From: Holophagales bacterium
GTDB taxonomy: Bacteria > Acidobacteriota > Thermoanaerobaculia > Multivoradales > Multivoraceae
Direction: 5' to 3'
Length of the DNA: 64,000 bases
Assembly: GCA_009837885.1 (NCBI GenBank)
Contig: VXSP01000009.1
Location: forward strand, 23,045 to 87,044
A program made the position numbers and the translations under genes. Shown here piece by piece: positions 46,773 to 56,584 of the stretch; positions within the stretch are counted from its first letter, which is position 1; each line of letters begins with the position of its first letter. Below the pieces are notes generated by a model. It saw only the letters and a list, made by a program, of their open reading frames with translations, did not search any database and was not told the origin of the DNA.

Positions 46773-48211
46773 GCCGTCCCAGGCCGCGCGAGTTGAATCG
46801 CCTCGATTCCGAACTGCCGGCCGGCACCTACACCGTCTCCGAGTTCGCCTGGGAGATGAAGGGAGTCCTCGCCGACGCGTATCCCGCGGTATGGGTAGCC
46901 GGAGAAGTCCAGCGGCTGCGGCCGGCGGCCAGGGGTCAGCTCTACTTCGAGCTGATCGAGAAGGGCCGCGGCGACCGGATCCAGGCGAAGCTCGACTGCG
47001 TGCTCTGGGCGGACGAGCGCGCCGTCACCGAGGCTGAACTGCGCGAGGCCGGAGTCGAACTGGCCGAGGGCGTCGTGCTGCGATGCTGCGGCCGGCCCGA
47101 GTTCTGGCCCGGCGGCGGCCGGCTCCAGTTCACGGTCCGCGAGGTCGATCCGCTGTTCTCGCTCGGCGCGCTCGAGAAGCGGCGCCGGGAGACGCTCAAG
47201 GCGCTGGAGGCCGAGGGCCTGCTCGAGCGCAACAAGAAGCTGGCGCTGCCGCCGGCCCCGCTCGAGATCGGGCTCATCACGTCCGAGGGGAGCGCCGCCT
47301 ACCACGACTTTCTCGACACCCTGGTCAACTCCGGCCTCGGCTTTCGCGTGCACCTCGTCCATTCGGCGGTCCAGGGAGCGGCGGCGGAGGCGGAGATCGA
47401 CCGTGCCTTCAATCTGCTGGGCGCCTTCGCGCGCGGTGGCCGCCGGCTCGACGCGATCGCGCTGATTCGGGGCGGTGGGTCGCGCTCCGACCTGGCCACG
47501 TTCGACAGCCGCCGCGTGGCGCGTGCGGTGGCCCGGTCGCCGGTGCCGGTCATCTGCGGCATCGGCCACCAGATCGACGTGTCGATCGCCGACGTCGTCG
47601 CCCACACCTCGTGCAAGACCCCGACGGAAGCGGCCGAGTTTCTGGCCGGCAGGGTCGGAGAGGCGGCGTACCGGGTCGAGGATGCGGGCCGCGCGCTCGC
47701 GCGGCAGGCCACGGACCTGCTGCGGGCCGCCAGGCAGCGGGTTTCCTCCCTCCCGCCGCGGCTCGTGTCTCCGAGTCGCGCCCTGCTCAGGAATCGCATC
47801 GCCGAGTGCCGGGCCCTCCGGCGTGACCTGGGTCGGGCTGCCGGGAGAGCGCTGTCGGCGAGAACGCTGGAGTGCCGGCTGGCGGCGAGCCGGGCGCGGA
47901 CGGCCGCCGAACGGCTCGTCGCGGCGGCCAGGCAGCAGGAGGAGCTCCGTCGCGAGGGTCTGATCCGCAACGCGCTCAAGCCGGTGGGCCGGTCGGCCGA
48001 ACGGCTGGAGGCCCACGGTCGACTGTGCGAGCAGCTTTCGCCGGAGCGGACGCTCGCGCGCGGCTTCAGCGTCACCCGCCGCGCCGATGGCGGACTCGTG
48101 CGGCGGGCGTCGGACGTGGCGGCGGGCGACGAACTTCGTACCCGGCTCGCCGACGGCACGGTGGCGAGTACCGTGGACTCGCGTACTCCGGCCAGCAAGG
48201 AGACGGCATGA
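46769..48211 (+). CDS. xseA: Exodeoxyribonuclease VII large subunit
   Basis: YTVSEFAWEMKGVL, GQLYFELIEKG, IRGGGSRSDLATFDSRRVARAVARSPVPVICGIGHQIDVSIADVVA. Confidence 0.93.
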   Translation: MSRPRPRELNRLDSELPAGTYTVSEFAWEMKGVLADAYPAVWVAGEVQRLRPAARGQLYFELIEKGRGDRIQAKLDCVLWADERAVTEAELREAGVELAEGVVLRCCGRPEFWPGGGRLQFTVREVDPLFSLGALEKRRRETLKALEAEGLLERNKKLALPPAPLEIGLITSEGSAAYHDFLDTLVNSGLGFRVHLVHSAVQGAAAEAEIDRAFNLLGAFARGGRRLDAIALIRGGGSRSDLATFDSRRVARAVARSPVPVICGIGHQIDVSIADVVAHTSCKTPTEAAEFLAGRVGEAAYRVEDAGRALARQATDLLRAARQRVSSLPPRLVSPSRALLRNRIAECRALRRDLGRAAGRALSARTLECRLAASRARTAAERLVAAARQQEELRREGLIRNALKPVGRSAERLEAHGRLCEQLSPERTLARGFSVTRRADGGLVRRASDVAAGDELRTRLADGTVASTVDSRTPASKETA

Positions 48212-48528
48212 GCGACGACCGGACCGGCGGTGACGTGGCCGAACTGAGCTTCAGCGAAGCGATGGAAGAACTCGAGAGCGTGCTCCGGCGGATCGAGGGC
48301 GACGAGATCGACGTCGATCAACTGGGCCGCGAACTGGGCCGGGCGGCGCAGTTGCTCGAGATCTGCCGCAAGAAGATCCGCCGGGCCGAGGTCGAGGTCC
48401 GGCAGATCGTTGAACAGATCGAGGAAGAAGGGGCGGACTCGGGAGCCGCGCCGCCGGAGGCACCGGAGGCCGAGTCGTCCGCCGAGTCGCCCGCGTCGCC
48501 TGACGACCAGGACGACATCCCGTTCTGA
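48208..48528 (+). CDS. xseB: Exodeoxyribonuclease VII small subunit
   Basis: LSFSEAMEELESVLRRIEGDEIDVDQLGRELGRAAQLLEICRKKIRRAE. Confidence 0.9.
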   Translation: MSDDRTGGDVAELSFSEAMEELESVLRRIEGDEIDVDQLGRELGRAAQLLEICRKKIRRAEVEVRQIVEQIEEEGADSGAAPPEAPEAESSAESPASPDDQDDIPF

Positions 48529-49373
48529 TGTTCGAGCGCCAGAAGACAGGCTCCGTCGTCTGCCCCGGCTGCGGCCGGCTGGTCGGCGTGCAGGACGAGC
48601 GCTGCTGGAACTGCGGCCGGGCCCGGCCCAGCCTGTTCGGCTTCTCGCGCGCCCTGCAGAACCTCGGCAACGAGGCGGTGTTCTCCACCCTCGTGATCGG
48701 CATCTGCGTCGTCATCTTCGTGCTGGAGCTGCTGATGTCGCCTCGCGGGATCAACACTCAGCTCGGCTTCGGCTTCCTGGCGCCGGACCTCGAGATGGGC
48801 GTCCGGTTCGGCGCCAGTGGCGCACCGATCGTCTTCGACTACGGCCGCTGGTGGACCATTCTCAGCGCCGGCTGGCTGCACGGCGGCCTGCTGCACATCG
48901 CCTTCAACATGTACTGGGTCCATCAGCTCGGCCCGGTCATTGCCCGGCTCTACGGCGTTCCCCGGGCGGCGATCATCTACCTCCTGTCCTCGGCGATGGG
49001 CTTCCTGGTGACCAGCGCCATGCCGGTGGTGGCGCCGTGGATGCCGTTCGCCAACCGCAACGCGGTGACGCTGGGCGCCTCGGCGGCCGTGTTCGGCTGG
49101 CTGGGAGCGCTGATCTGCTACTCGCGGCAGACGGGCGGGCGGATGTTCATGCGGCAAGTGATGGGGATGGCGATACCCCTGGTGCTGTTCGGCCTGTTGA
49201 TCCCCGGGATCGACAACTGGGCTCATCTCGGCGGGCTGGCCGGTGGATACCTGCTGGCGAGCCGCTACGGTCCGAACACCGAAGAACGTCCCGGGCAGGT
49301 TCTCACCGCTCTCGTGCTGCTCGTCCTGTCGCTGCTGGCGGTGCCGCTCTCGTTCCTCTCCTGGTCGTTCTGA
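48528..49373 (+). CDS. Rhomboid-family intramembrane serine protease with N-terminal zinc ribbon
   Basis: CPGCGRLVGVQDERCWNCG ribbon; HGGLLHIAFNMYWVHQLGP, LGASAAVFGWLGAL, NWAHLGGLAGGYLL. Confidence 0.87.
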   Translation: MFERQKTGSVVCPGCGRLVGVQDERCWNCGRARPSLFGFSRALQNLGNEAVFSTLVIGICVVIFVLELLMSPRGINTQLGFGFLAPDLEMGVRFGASGAPIVFDYGRWWTILSAGWLHGGLLHIAFNMYWVHQLGPVIARLYGVPRAAIIYLLSSAMGFLVTSAMPVVAPWMPFANRNAVTLGASAAVFGWLGALICYSRQTGGRMFMRQVMGMAIPLVLFGLLIPGIDNWAHLGGLAGGYLLASRYGPNTEERPGQVLTALVLLVLSLLAVPLSFLSWSF

Positions 49374-49388
49374 CGGATCGGGCGGCGA

Positions 49389-49420
49389 GCGAATAAGTTT
49401 TCGCCAAAGTGGTGTACTAT
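49389..49420 (+). promoter_or_regulatory. Candidate arg operon promoter/ARG-box-like operator
   Basis: Imperfect palindrome GCGAATAAGTTTTCGC (49389-49404) and -10-like TACTAT (49415-49420) just upstream of the argC GTG. Confidence 0.4.
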
Positions 49421-49430
49421 TCGCGGCCTT

Positions 49431-50471
49431 GTGATTCGGGCTGCGATCGCCGGGGCGTCCGGCTACAGTGGAGCAGAACTCGTCCGGTGGTTGCACGGCC
49501 ACCCGGAAGTGGAGCTTGGTGCGCTCGCGGCGGGTCGCCAGGCGGGCCGCTCCGCCAGTGACGTCTTCCCTCACCTGAGGGCCGCCGTCGCCGCCGACCT
49601 GGTGGAGACGGACTGGGATCGCCTGGGAGACGCCACCGACGTCGTGTTCCTGGCCCTGCCGCATGGTGAGGCGCTTGGCGCCGCGGGCCGGTTGCTCGAG
49701 ACCGGAGCCAGGGTCGTCGACATCGGCGCGGACTTCCGGCTCCGGAGCCCGTCGGCCTACCGGCGCTGGTACGGCAGCGAGCACACGGCAGCGGCCCTGC
49801 TCGCGGAGGCGGTCTATGGCTTGACGGAGTGGCACCGCTCAGGGGTGGCCGGAGCGCGCCTCGTCGCCAATCCCGGCTGTTATCCGACCGCCTCGGCCCT
49901 GGCGCTCAAGCCGCTCTTCGAGAGGTTCGGCGGCCGGGTGGACGGCGCGGTGGTGATCGACGCGAAGTCCGGCGTCTCGGGCGCGGGCAGGAACGCTCGG
50001 GACGGCTACCAGTACTCGGAGTTGAACGAGAACCTGAGACCCTACGGTTCGGGCGCTCATCGCCACCAGCCCGAGATCGAGCAGGAACTGGCCGCCGCAG
50101 GCGAGACGCCCCGGGTGTTCTTCTCGCCCCACCTCGTGCCGATGACTCGCGGCATCCTGGCCGCCTGCTACGTGCCGATGACCGCGCCGCCGAGCCGCGA
50201 TGAGCTCGAAGCGGCGTACCTCGATCGCTATGCCAGCGAGCCCTTCGTGCGGGTGCTGACCGGTTCGGCGCTGCCCCAGACGAAGGCCACCCTGGGCTCC
50301 AACTACTGCGACCTCGCCGTCCGCGTCGATGCCGAGCGCGGGCTCGCGGTCGTGTTCGCGGCGCTCGACAACCTCGTCAAGGGAGCCGCCGGTCAGGCGG
50401 TGCAAAACATGAATGTGATGTTCAATATGGAAGAAACCACGGGCCTCTCGGCCGTGCCGGTGTTCCCATGA
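49431..50471 (+). CDS. argC: N-acetyl-gamma-glutamyl-phosphate reductase
   Basis: AAIAGASGYSGAELVRWL, NPGCYPTASALALKPL, HRHQPEIEQEL. Confidence 0.95.
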   Translation: MIRAAIAGASGYSGAELVRWLHGHPEVELGALAAGRQAGRSASDVFPHLRAAVAADLVETDWDRLGDATDVVFLALPHGEALGAAGRLLETGARVVDIGADFRLRSPSAYRRWYGSEHTAAALLAEAVYGLTEWHRSGVAGARLVANPGCYPTASALALKPLFERFGGRVDGAVVIDAKSGVSGAGRNARDGYQYSELNENLRPYGSGAHRHQPEIEQELAAAGETPRVFFSPHLVPMTRGILAACYVPMTAPPSRDELEAAYLDRYASEPFVRVLTGSALPQTKATLGSNYCDLAVRVDAERGLAVVFAALDNLVKGAAGQAVQNMNVMFNMEETTGLSAVPVFP

Positions 50472-51670
50472 GCTGCGGCGTCACCGCCCCCCAGGGGTTC
50501 GTTGCCGCGGGCGTGCACTGCGGCCTGAAGAAGAGGCGGCTCGATCTCTCGATCATCGCCTCGACCGTCGACGAGCCGTCGACCCTGGCGGCCGTGTTCA
50601 CCCGCAACCAGATCCAGGCCGCGCCCCTGCTCTACTGCCGCGAGGTCCTGGCGGGCGGCCGGGCGCGAGCGATCGTGGCGAACAGCGGCAACGCGAACGC
50701 CTGCACGGGTGAGCCGGGCCTGGCCGACACCCGGGCGATGGCGGAGCGGGCCGGCGCGGCGCTCGACATGGACCCGGGTCACGTGCTGGTGGCCTCGACC
50801 GGCGTGATCGGCGTCCCCATGCCGATGCCGACCGTGCTCGCCGGCATCGACCAGGCGGCGACCGCACTCAGCCCGGGGGGCGGCGTGTCGGCGGCCGAGG
50901 GGATCCTGACGACGGACACCCGGCCGAAGATCAAGGTCGAGAAGGTAAGCCTCGCCGGAGGCGAAGTGACGATCGGCGGGATTGCGAAGGGGGCCGGGAT
51001 GATGGCGCCGGACATGGCGACGACCCTGGCCTTCGTCACGACGGACGTGAAGGCGTCGCCGGAGGCGCTCGACCTCGCCCTGCGAACGGCGGTGGAGCCG
51101 ACCTTCAACAGCATCACGGTCGACGGCGACACGAGCACGAACGACTGCATCCTGCTGCTTGCCAACGGCGCCGCCGGCGTCGAGGCCGAGTCCGCGGACG
51201 ACCTGGAGGGCTTCACGGCCGCCCTGCAACGTGTGCTCGGCCGGCTCGCGGTCGCCCTGATCGCCGACGCCGAGGGAGCGAACCGGGTGATCGAGATCCG
51301 GGTGAAGGGCGCGCGCACCGACGCCGCGGCCCGGCAGGTCGCGAACACGATCGCCAACTCGCCCCTGGTCAAGACGGCCTACCGTTCCGGTCAGCCGAAC
51401 TGGGGCCGCTTCATGGGCGCGATCGGGCGCGCGGGAGTCGACATCGTCGAGCAGCGGATCGGCATCGCGGTGCTCGCCGACGGCGAGCGGGTCGAGGTCG
51501 TGCGGGGCGGTCTGGGCGTGGGCGACAACCTCGAGGGTCTGGCTCGGACGATGCTCGCGGACCACACGGTTCTCGATGTCGATCTCGGGCTCGGCACAGG
51601 CCGCTGGACGGTCTGGACCTGCGACCTGTCCGAGGGTTACATCGAGATCAACGCCAGCTACATCAGTTGA
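50468..51670 (+). CDS. argJ: Bifunctional ornithine acetyltransferase/NAGS ArgJ
   Basis: ANSGNANACTGEPGL, GGIAKGAGMMAPDMATTLAFVTTD, DGDTSTNDCILLLANG. Confidence 0.95.
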   Translation: MSCGVTAPQGFVAAGVHCGLKKRRLDLSIIASTVDEPSTLAAVFTRNQIQAAPLLYCREVLAGGRARAIVANSGNANACTGEPGLADTRAMAERAGAALDMDPGHVLVASTGVIGVPMPMPTVLAGIDQAATALSPGGGVSAAEGILTTDTRPKIKVEKVSLAGGEVTIGGIAKGAGMMAPDMATTLAFVTTDVKASPEALDLALRTAVEPTFNSITVDGDTSTNDCILLLANGAAGVEAESADDLEGFTAALQRVLGRLAVALIADAEGANRVIEIRVKGARTDAAARQVANTIANSPLVKTAYRSGQPNWGRFMGAIGRAGVDIVEQRIGIAVLADGERVEVVRGGLGVGDNLEGLARTMLADHTVLDVDLGLGTGRWTVWTCDLSEGYIEINASYIS

Positions 51671-51677
51671 GGCCGAC

Positions 51678-52571
51678 GTGACGATGAAGGCAGAAAGGGA
51701 TCTCGGCCAGGAGATGGCGGCGGCGTTGCGCTACGCCTCGGCGTGGCGCGGCAAGCGCGTCGTCATCAAGTACGGCGGCCGCGCGATGGCGGGCGAGAAG
51801 TTCGGCACCCTGATCGAGGATCTGGTGCTGTTGCGGAGCGCCGGGTTGCGCCCCATGCTGGTCCACGGCGGCGGCGCCGAGATCTCGACGATGCTCCAGA
51901 CGATGGGCATCGAACCGCGCTTCGTCGACGGCCTGCGGGTCACCGACGAGGACACGATGCGAGTCGTCGAGATGGTCCTCGGCGGTTCCGTGAACAAGCG
52001 CCTGGTCGGCATGATCCAGCGCGCCGGCGGACGCGCCGTCGGCCTCACCGGAAAGGACGGCGACCTGCTGCGGGTGCGTCCCCACGCGCGGGCGGACGAA
52101 CTCGGCTTCGTCGGCGAGATCGAGAGGGTCGATACGTCGCTCCTCGACCAGCTCACGAACTCCGGCTACGTGCCGGTGATCGGTTCGCTCGGCGTGGGGC
52201 CGGGCGGCCAGACCTACAACGTCAACGCCGACACCGCGGCCGCGGCACTCGCCGCCGAAGTGGGGGCGGAGAAGCTCCTGCTCCTGACCGACGTGCGCGG
52301 GATCAACGACAACGGCGCGTTCCGGTCGCGGCTCACGCCCGCCGAAGCGCAGGAGCTGATCGACTCCGGCGTGGTGTCCGCCGGCATGGTGCCCAAGGTG
52401 CGAGCCTGTCTGAGCGCGCTGGAGGCCGGAGTCGGGAGCGCCCACATCGTCGCCGCCGGCGAACCGCACGGGCTCCTGGTGGAGCTCTTCACGGAAGGCG
52501 GCATCGGAACGATGATCAAGCAACCCGGGCAACCCGTAGCCCGGCAACTTCCAGGAGTCGAGTGGTCATGA
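51678..52571 (+). CDS. argB: Acetylglutamate kinase
   Basis: RVVIKYGGRAMAG, LRPMLVHGGGAEIS, YVPVIGSLGVGPGGQTYNVNADTAAAALAA. Confidence 0.95.
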   Translation: MTMKAERDLGQEMAAALRYASAWRGKRVVIKYGGRAMAGEKFGTLIEDLVLLRSAGLRPMLVHGGGAEISTMLQTMGIEPRFVDGLRVTDEDTMRVVEMVLGGSVNKRLVGMIQRAGGRAVGLTGKDGDLLRVRPHARADELGFVGEIERVDTSLLDQLTNSGYVPVIGSLGVGPGGQTYNVNADTAAAALAAEVGAEKLLLLTDVRGINDNGAFRSRLTPAEAQELIDSGVVSAGMVPKVRACLSALEAGVGSAHIVAAGEPHGLLVELFTEGGIGTMIKQPGQPVARQLPGVEWS

Positions 52572-53746
52572 CCGAGGACAGCCTGTTTGCGAACTACAAG
52601 CGGGCGCCGGTGGCGTTCAGCCACGGCGACGGAGTGCGTCTCTGGGACACCCAGGGCCGCGAGTACCTAGACTTCCTGGCGGGCATCGCGGTTTCGTCCC
52701 TGGGCCACAACCACCCGGCCCTGACCGAGGCGATCACCCGCCAGGCCGGGCGCTACCTGCACGTCTCGAACCTGTTCCGGATCCGGGAACAGGAGCGGGC
52801 GGGCGAGTTGCTGGTGGAGGCCACGAACGGTCTGCTCCACCGCGCCTTCTTCTGCAACAGCGGCGCCGAGGCGGTCGAAGCCGCGATCAAGCTGGCCCGG
52901 CGCTACGCCTACGACCGCGACGGCTCGGGTGACCGACATCGGATCGTCACCGCGGAGGGCGGTTTCCACGGCCGTACCCTGGGAGCTCTGGCGGCGACGG
53001 CCACGCCCGCCTACCAGGTCGGCTTCGGCCCCCTCCCGGGAGGTTTCGCGGCCGTGCCCTTCGGCGACCTGGAGGCGGCGGCGGGCGAGATCGACGGCAG
53101 CACCTGCGCGGTGCTCATCGAGGCCATCCAGGGCGAGGCCGGCGTGATCGAGCCGCCGGTGGGCTACCTCGAGGGCCTGCAGGCACTCTGCCGTGAACGC
53201 GGCGCCCTGTTCATTCTCGACGAGGTGCAGACCGGGATCGGCCGCCTCGGCCGCGCTTACGGCTTCCAGCACTACGGCCTCGAACCGGACATCGTGACCC
53301 TGGCCAAGGGGCTCGGCGGCGGCGTTCCGGTGGGCGCCGTGCTGGCGCGCGGCGAGGTCGCTTCGGCTCTCGTGCCGGGCACCCACGGCACGACCTTTGG
53401 CGGCAACCCGCTCGCCAGTGCGGCGGTCCGGGCGGTGCTCGAGACGGTGTTCGAAGCGGACTTCCTCGAACGGGTGGTCCGCGCGGGCGAGTACCTGCGG
53501 GCGCTTCTCGGTCAGCTCAGCGCCGGCGGCCTGGTCACCGAGGTGCGGGGACAGGGGCTGATGGCCGCGATCGAGTGCACGCCGGAAGCGCCCGACGTCG
53601 CGACCCGCTGCCTGGAGAACGGCCTGATCGTCAACGCGCCGCGGCCCCACAGCATCCGGATGCTGCCGCCTCTCGTGGTTCACGATCCGGAGATCGAGCG
53701 GGCGGTCGGGATCCTGGCGCACGCACTGGAGGAAGCCGCGGCTTGA
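52568..53746 (+). CDS. argD: Acetylornithine aminotransferase
   Basis: FLAGIAVSSLGHNHPALTEAI, FCNSGAEAVEAAIKLAR, LDEVQTGIGRLG, TLAKGLGGGVPVGAVLA. Confidence 0.95.
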   Translation: MTEDSLFANYKRAPVAFSHGDGVRLWDTQGREYLDFLAGIAVSSLGHNHPALTEAITRQAGRYLHVSNLFRIREQERAGELLVEATNGLLHRAFFCNSGAEAVEAAIKLARRYAYDRDGSGDRHRIVTAEGGFHGRTLGALAATATPAYQVGFGPLPGGFAAVPFGDLEAAAGEIDGSTCAVLIEAIQGEAGVIEPPVGYLEGLQALCRERGALFILDEVQTGIGRLGRAYGFQHYGLEPDIVTLAKGLGGGVPVGAVLARGEVASALVPGTHGTTFGGNPLASAAVRAVLETVFEADFLERVVRAGEYLRALLGQLSAGGLVTEVRGQGLMAAIECTPEAPDVATRCLENGLIVNAPRPHSIRMLPPLVVHDPEIERAVGILAHALEEAAA

Positions 53747-55248
53747 GCGGGAAGGCCGGTGGGCCCGCTACGCCCCGCCTGTGGGGCGGCGCGTTCGACG
53801 CGGAGGTCGATCCGGTCATCGACGCGTACACGCGGTCGCTTCCCTTCGACCACCGGCTTGCCGCCGCGGACCTGGTCGGGTCGCTGGCGCACGCCCGGAT
53901 GCTGCTCGAGACCGGAGTCGTCGACCGGGACTCGGCCGCCGCCATCCTCTCCGGCCTGAGCTCGATGCTCCGGCGCGTCGAGGGGGGCGAACTCGAGGTC
54001 GGGGGCGCGGACGAGGATGTCCACACCTGGATCGAACGGCAGCTCACCGAGGAGATCGGCGACGCGGGCCGGCGACTGCACAGCGCCCGCAGCCGCAACG
54101 ATCAGACGGCGGTGGCCTTTCGGCTGTGGCAGCGGTCGGCGGCGGAGCGCGCGCTCGGTGCGGCCCTGGGGCTGGTCGAGGCCCTGCTTGCCCAGGGGCG
54201 GCAGCACGTGGAGACGGCCCTGCCCGGCTACACCCACATGCAACGGGCCCAGCCGACGACGCTGGCGCAGCACCTGCTCGCTCACGCCTGGTCCGTCCTG
54301 GCCGACGCGGGCAGGCTCAGGGGGGCGCACCGGACGGCGGGCCTGAGTCCGCTCGGCGCCGGCGCGATGGCCGGGTCGCCCCACCCGATCGATCCCGTCC
54401 GCAGCGCCGAACTGCTCGGGTTGGACGCGGCCTATCCGAACAGCATGTGGGCGGTGGCCGACCGCGACTACGTGGCCGAGGCGCTCTTCGCCTGCGCGCT
54501 TGCCATGGTCCACCTGTCCCGCTGGGCCGAGGAAGTCGTGCTCTGGACCTCGAGCGAGTTCTCCTTCGCCCGGCTCCAGGACCGGGCCGCCAAGGGCTCG
54601 AGCATCATGCCGCAGAAGAAGAACCCGGAACCCGCGGAGATCCTGCGCGGCAAGTCGGGTCGCGCGGTAGGCGACCTGGTGTCGCTGCTGGTCACGGTCA
54701 AGGGCCTGCCGCTGACCTACAACAGCGACCTGCAGGAGGACAAGGAGGCCCTGTTCGATGCGTTCGACACGGTGACGGCCTCGTTCGGGGTGGCCCGGGT
54801 GCTTGGCGAGAGCCTCGAGTTCGACCGCGAGACGATGGCGGCGGCGCTGGAGGGTGCGTACATCACCGCCACCGATCTGGCCGATCTGCTCGCCGCTGCC
54901 GGCGTGCCCTTCCGCAGCGCCCATGAGCGCACCGGGGCCGTCGTCCGGGTCGCCGGAGAGCGCGGCGTGGAGCTGTGGCAGCTTGCGGCGTCGGATCTCG
55001 AGGAGCTCGTGCCGGAGATCGAGGACCGGGAGGGGTTGCTGGCCGCGCTACGGCCGGAGGCCTCGCTCGCCGCCCATCGAAGCTACGGCGGTCCCGCGCC
55101 CGAGCGGGTCCGCGAGCAGATCGACGAGATGGACGAGCGGCTCGCGGCGGATCGACGGTGGCTGGAGTCGCAGGAGCCGCCGCCGATCTACCGGGCCCAC
55201 GTGGAGGGCGCTCTGCTCGCGGAGACCATTCCGGGAGCCGGCTCATGA
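53743..55248 (+). CDS. argH: Argininosuccinate lyase
   Basis: LWGGAFDAEVDPVIDAYTRSLPFDHRL, HSARSRNDQTAVAFRLW, PGYTHMQRAQPTTLAQHLL, KGSSIMPQKKNPEPAE. Confidence 0.95.
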   Translation: MSGKAGGPATPRLWGGAFDAEVDPVIDAYTRSLPFDHRLAAADLVGSLAHARMLLETGVVDRDSAAAILSGLSSMLRRVEGGELEVGGADEDVHTWIERQLTEEIGDAGRRLHSARSRNDQTAVAFRLWQRSAAERALGAALGLVEALLAQGRQHVETALPGYTHMQRAQPTTLAQHLLAHAWSVLADAGRLRGAHRTAGLSPLGAGAMAGSPHPIDPVRSAELLGLDAAYPNSMWAVADRDYVAEALFACALAMVHLSRWAEEVVLWTSSEFSFARLQDRAAKGSSIMPQKKNPEPAEILRGKSGRAVGDLVSLLVTVKGLPLTYNSDLQEDKEALFDAFDTVTASFGVARVLGESLEFDRETMAAALEGAYITATDLADLLAAAGVPFRSAHERTGAVVRVAGERGVELWQLAASDLEELVPEIEDREGLLAALRPEASLAAHRSYGGPAPERVREQIDEMDERLAADRRWLESQEPPPIYRAHVEGALLAETIPGAGS

Positions 55249-55703
55249 CCACCGCGATCCGTCACGGCGCCATCCTGGACATCATCGGCCGTCGGCCTGT
55301 GTCGAGCCAGAAAGACCTGGTGCGCGCCCTCGGACGTCGTGGCTTCCAGGTGTCCCAGGCCACCGTGTCGCGCGACGTGCGGCGGCTCGGCCTGTTGAAG
55401 GTACCCCTGGCGGGCGGAGGCTTCCGCTACGCGCCGGCGGACCAGGCGGCGGGACCGGTTCGGCCCGACGCCGAGCGCGCCATGCGGATGTTCGTGACCG
55501 GCGTGGCCGAGGGTGAGGCGCTCCTCGTGCTGAGGACGCGCAGCGGCAACGCGAACGCGCTCGCCGTCGTGATCGACCAGGCCGACTGGCCCGAGGTCGC
55601 CGGCACCCTGGCAGGCGACGACACCGTCCTCCTGGTCCTCAAGACCGTCGCCGCCCGCGACCGCATCCGCGAGTCCCTCGCGGCGTTACTCGAAGGCGAC
55701 TAA
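55245..55703 (+). CDS. argR: Arginine repressor
   Basis: SSQKDLVRALGRRGFQVSQATVSRDVRRLGLLKV; C-terminal RTRSGNANALAVVIDQADWPEVAGTLAGDDTVLLV. Confidence 0.92.
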   Translation: MTTAIRHGAILDIIGRRPVSSQKDLVRALGRRGFQVSQATVSRDVRRLGLLKVPLAGGGFRYAPADQAAGPVRPDAERAMRMFVTGVAEGEALLVLRTRSGNANALAVVIDQADWPEVAGTLAGDDTVLLVLKTVAARDRIRESLAALLEGD

Positions 55704-55710
55704 CTCCGGA

Positions 55711-55760
55711 CTGGGTGCGCCGGCGTCCCCGCCGGCATCAGGCGCGATGCCGCGAAGCGG
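55711..55760. repeat. Copy 3 of dispersed GC-rich repeat (M1 + GCCGCGAAGCGGC hairpin)
   Basis: 26-bp CTGGGTGCGCCGGCGTCCCCGCCGGC identical to 41811-41836. Confidence 0.75.
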
Positions 55761-55773
55761 CGAGCGCGAATCC

Positions 55774-56400
55774 TCAGCCCTGCAAGGCCCTCCGCACCTG
55801 CCACGCCTGCCGCGTCTCCTGCGACGAGAACCGCTGCTCGGCCCAGGGGTCGCCGTACGTGTGGTAGCCGTTCTGCTCCCAGAACCCGCGCTCGTCTGCG
55901 TTCAGGAGTTCGATGCCGGAGACCCACTTGGCGCTCTTCCAGGCGTAGAGATGGGGCACCACGAGCCGGAGCGGACCGCCGTGATCCGGCGCCAGCAGTT
56001 CGCCGCCGTGGCGGTCGGCGAGCAGCGCGTGTTCGGAGAGCAGGTCGTCGAGCGGCAGGTTCGTCGTGTAGCCGCCGTAGCAGTGGATCATCGCGTGCGT
56101 GGCTTCCGGAGACGGCGCCACCGCGCCGAGCACGTCCCGCGTCGCGAACCCGGACCACCGGTTGTCCAGGGTCGAGAACCGGGTCACGCAGTGAAAGTCG
56201 GCGGTCACCTCGCGCCGCGGCAGCGACTGCAGCGCCTGCCAGTCGAACGCGTGCTCGGCCTCGACGCGGCCGAACAGCCGCAGCTCGAACCCGGCCACCT
56301 CGACCTCGGGCGTGTCGCCGACGGACAGCACCGGCCACTTCTTCGTGACGTACTGGCCGGGGGGAACCCGGTCGTCGCCGCGTCTCGGGGAATCGTCCAT
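55774..56400 (-). CDS. Molybdopterin-dependent oxidoreductase (sulfite-oxidase/YedY-like fold)
   Basis: FHCVTRFSTLDNRWSGFATRDVL, HCYGGYTTNLPLDDLL, GGPLRLVVPHLYAWKSAKWVSGIEL. Confidence 0.87.
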   Translation of the reverse strand: MDDSPRRGDDRVPPGQYVTKKWPVLSVGDTPEVEVAGFELRLFGRVEAEHAFDWQALQSLPRREVTADFHCVTRFSTLDNRWSGFATRDVLGAVAPSPEATHAMIHCYGGYTTNLPLDDLLSEHALLADRHGGELLAPDHGGPLRLVVPHLYAWKSAKWVSGIELLNADERGFWEQNGYHTYGDPWAEQRFSSQETRQAWQVRRALQG

Positions 56401-56584
56401 GGCGCGGGGAGACTATCGACAGTCGCCGCGTCGTGCAGTGCGTCGGTTGTAAATGTGAGCGATGTGGTCAACAATTCCCGCTCGCCGCGCCGGGGCTCGT
56501 CCGAGCCGCCCGCCGGAGTCCGTTGCGAGGTGTCTTCCGCGGCTCTGGAGGAACGGGGGCGATCGTCCTGATAGGGAAACGTCG

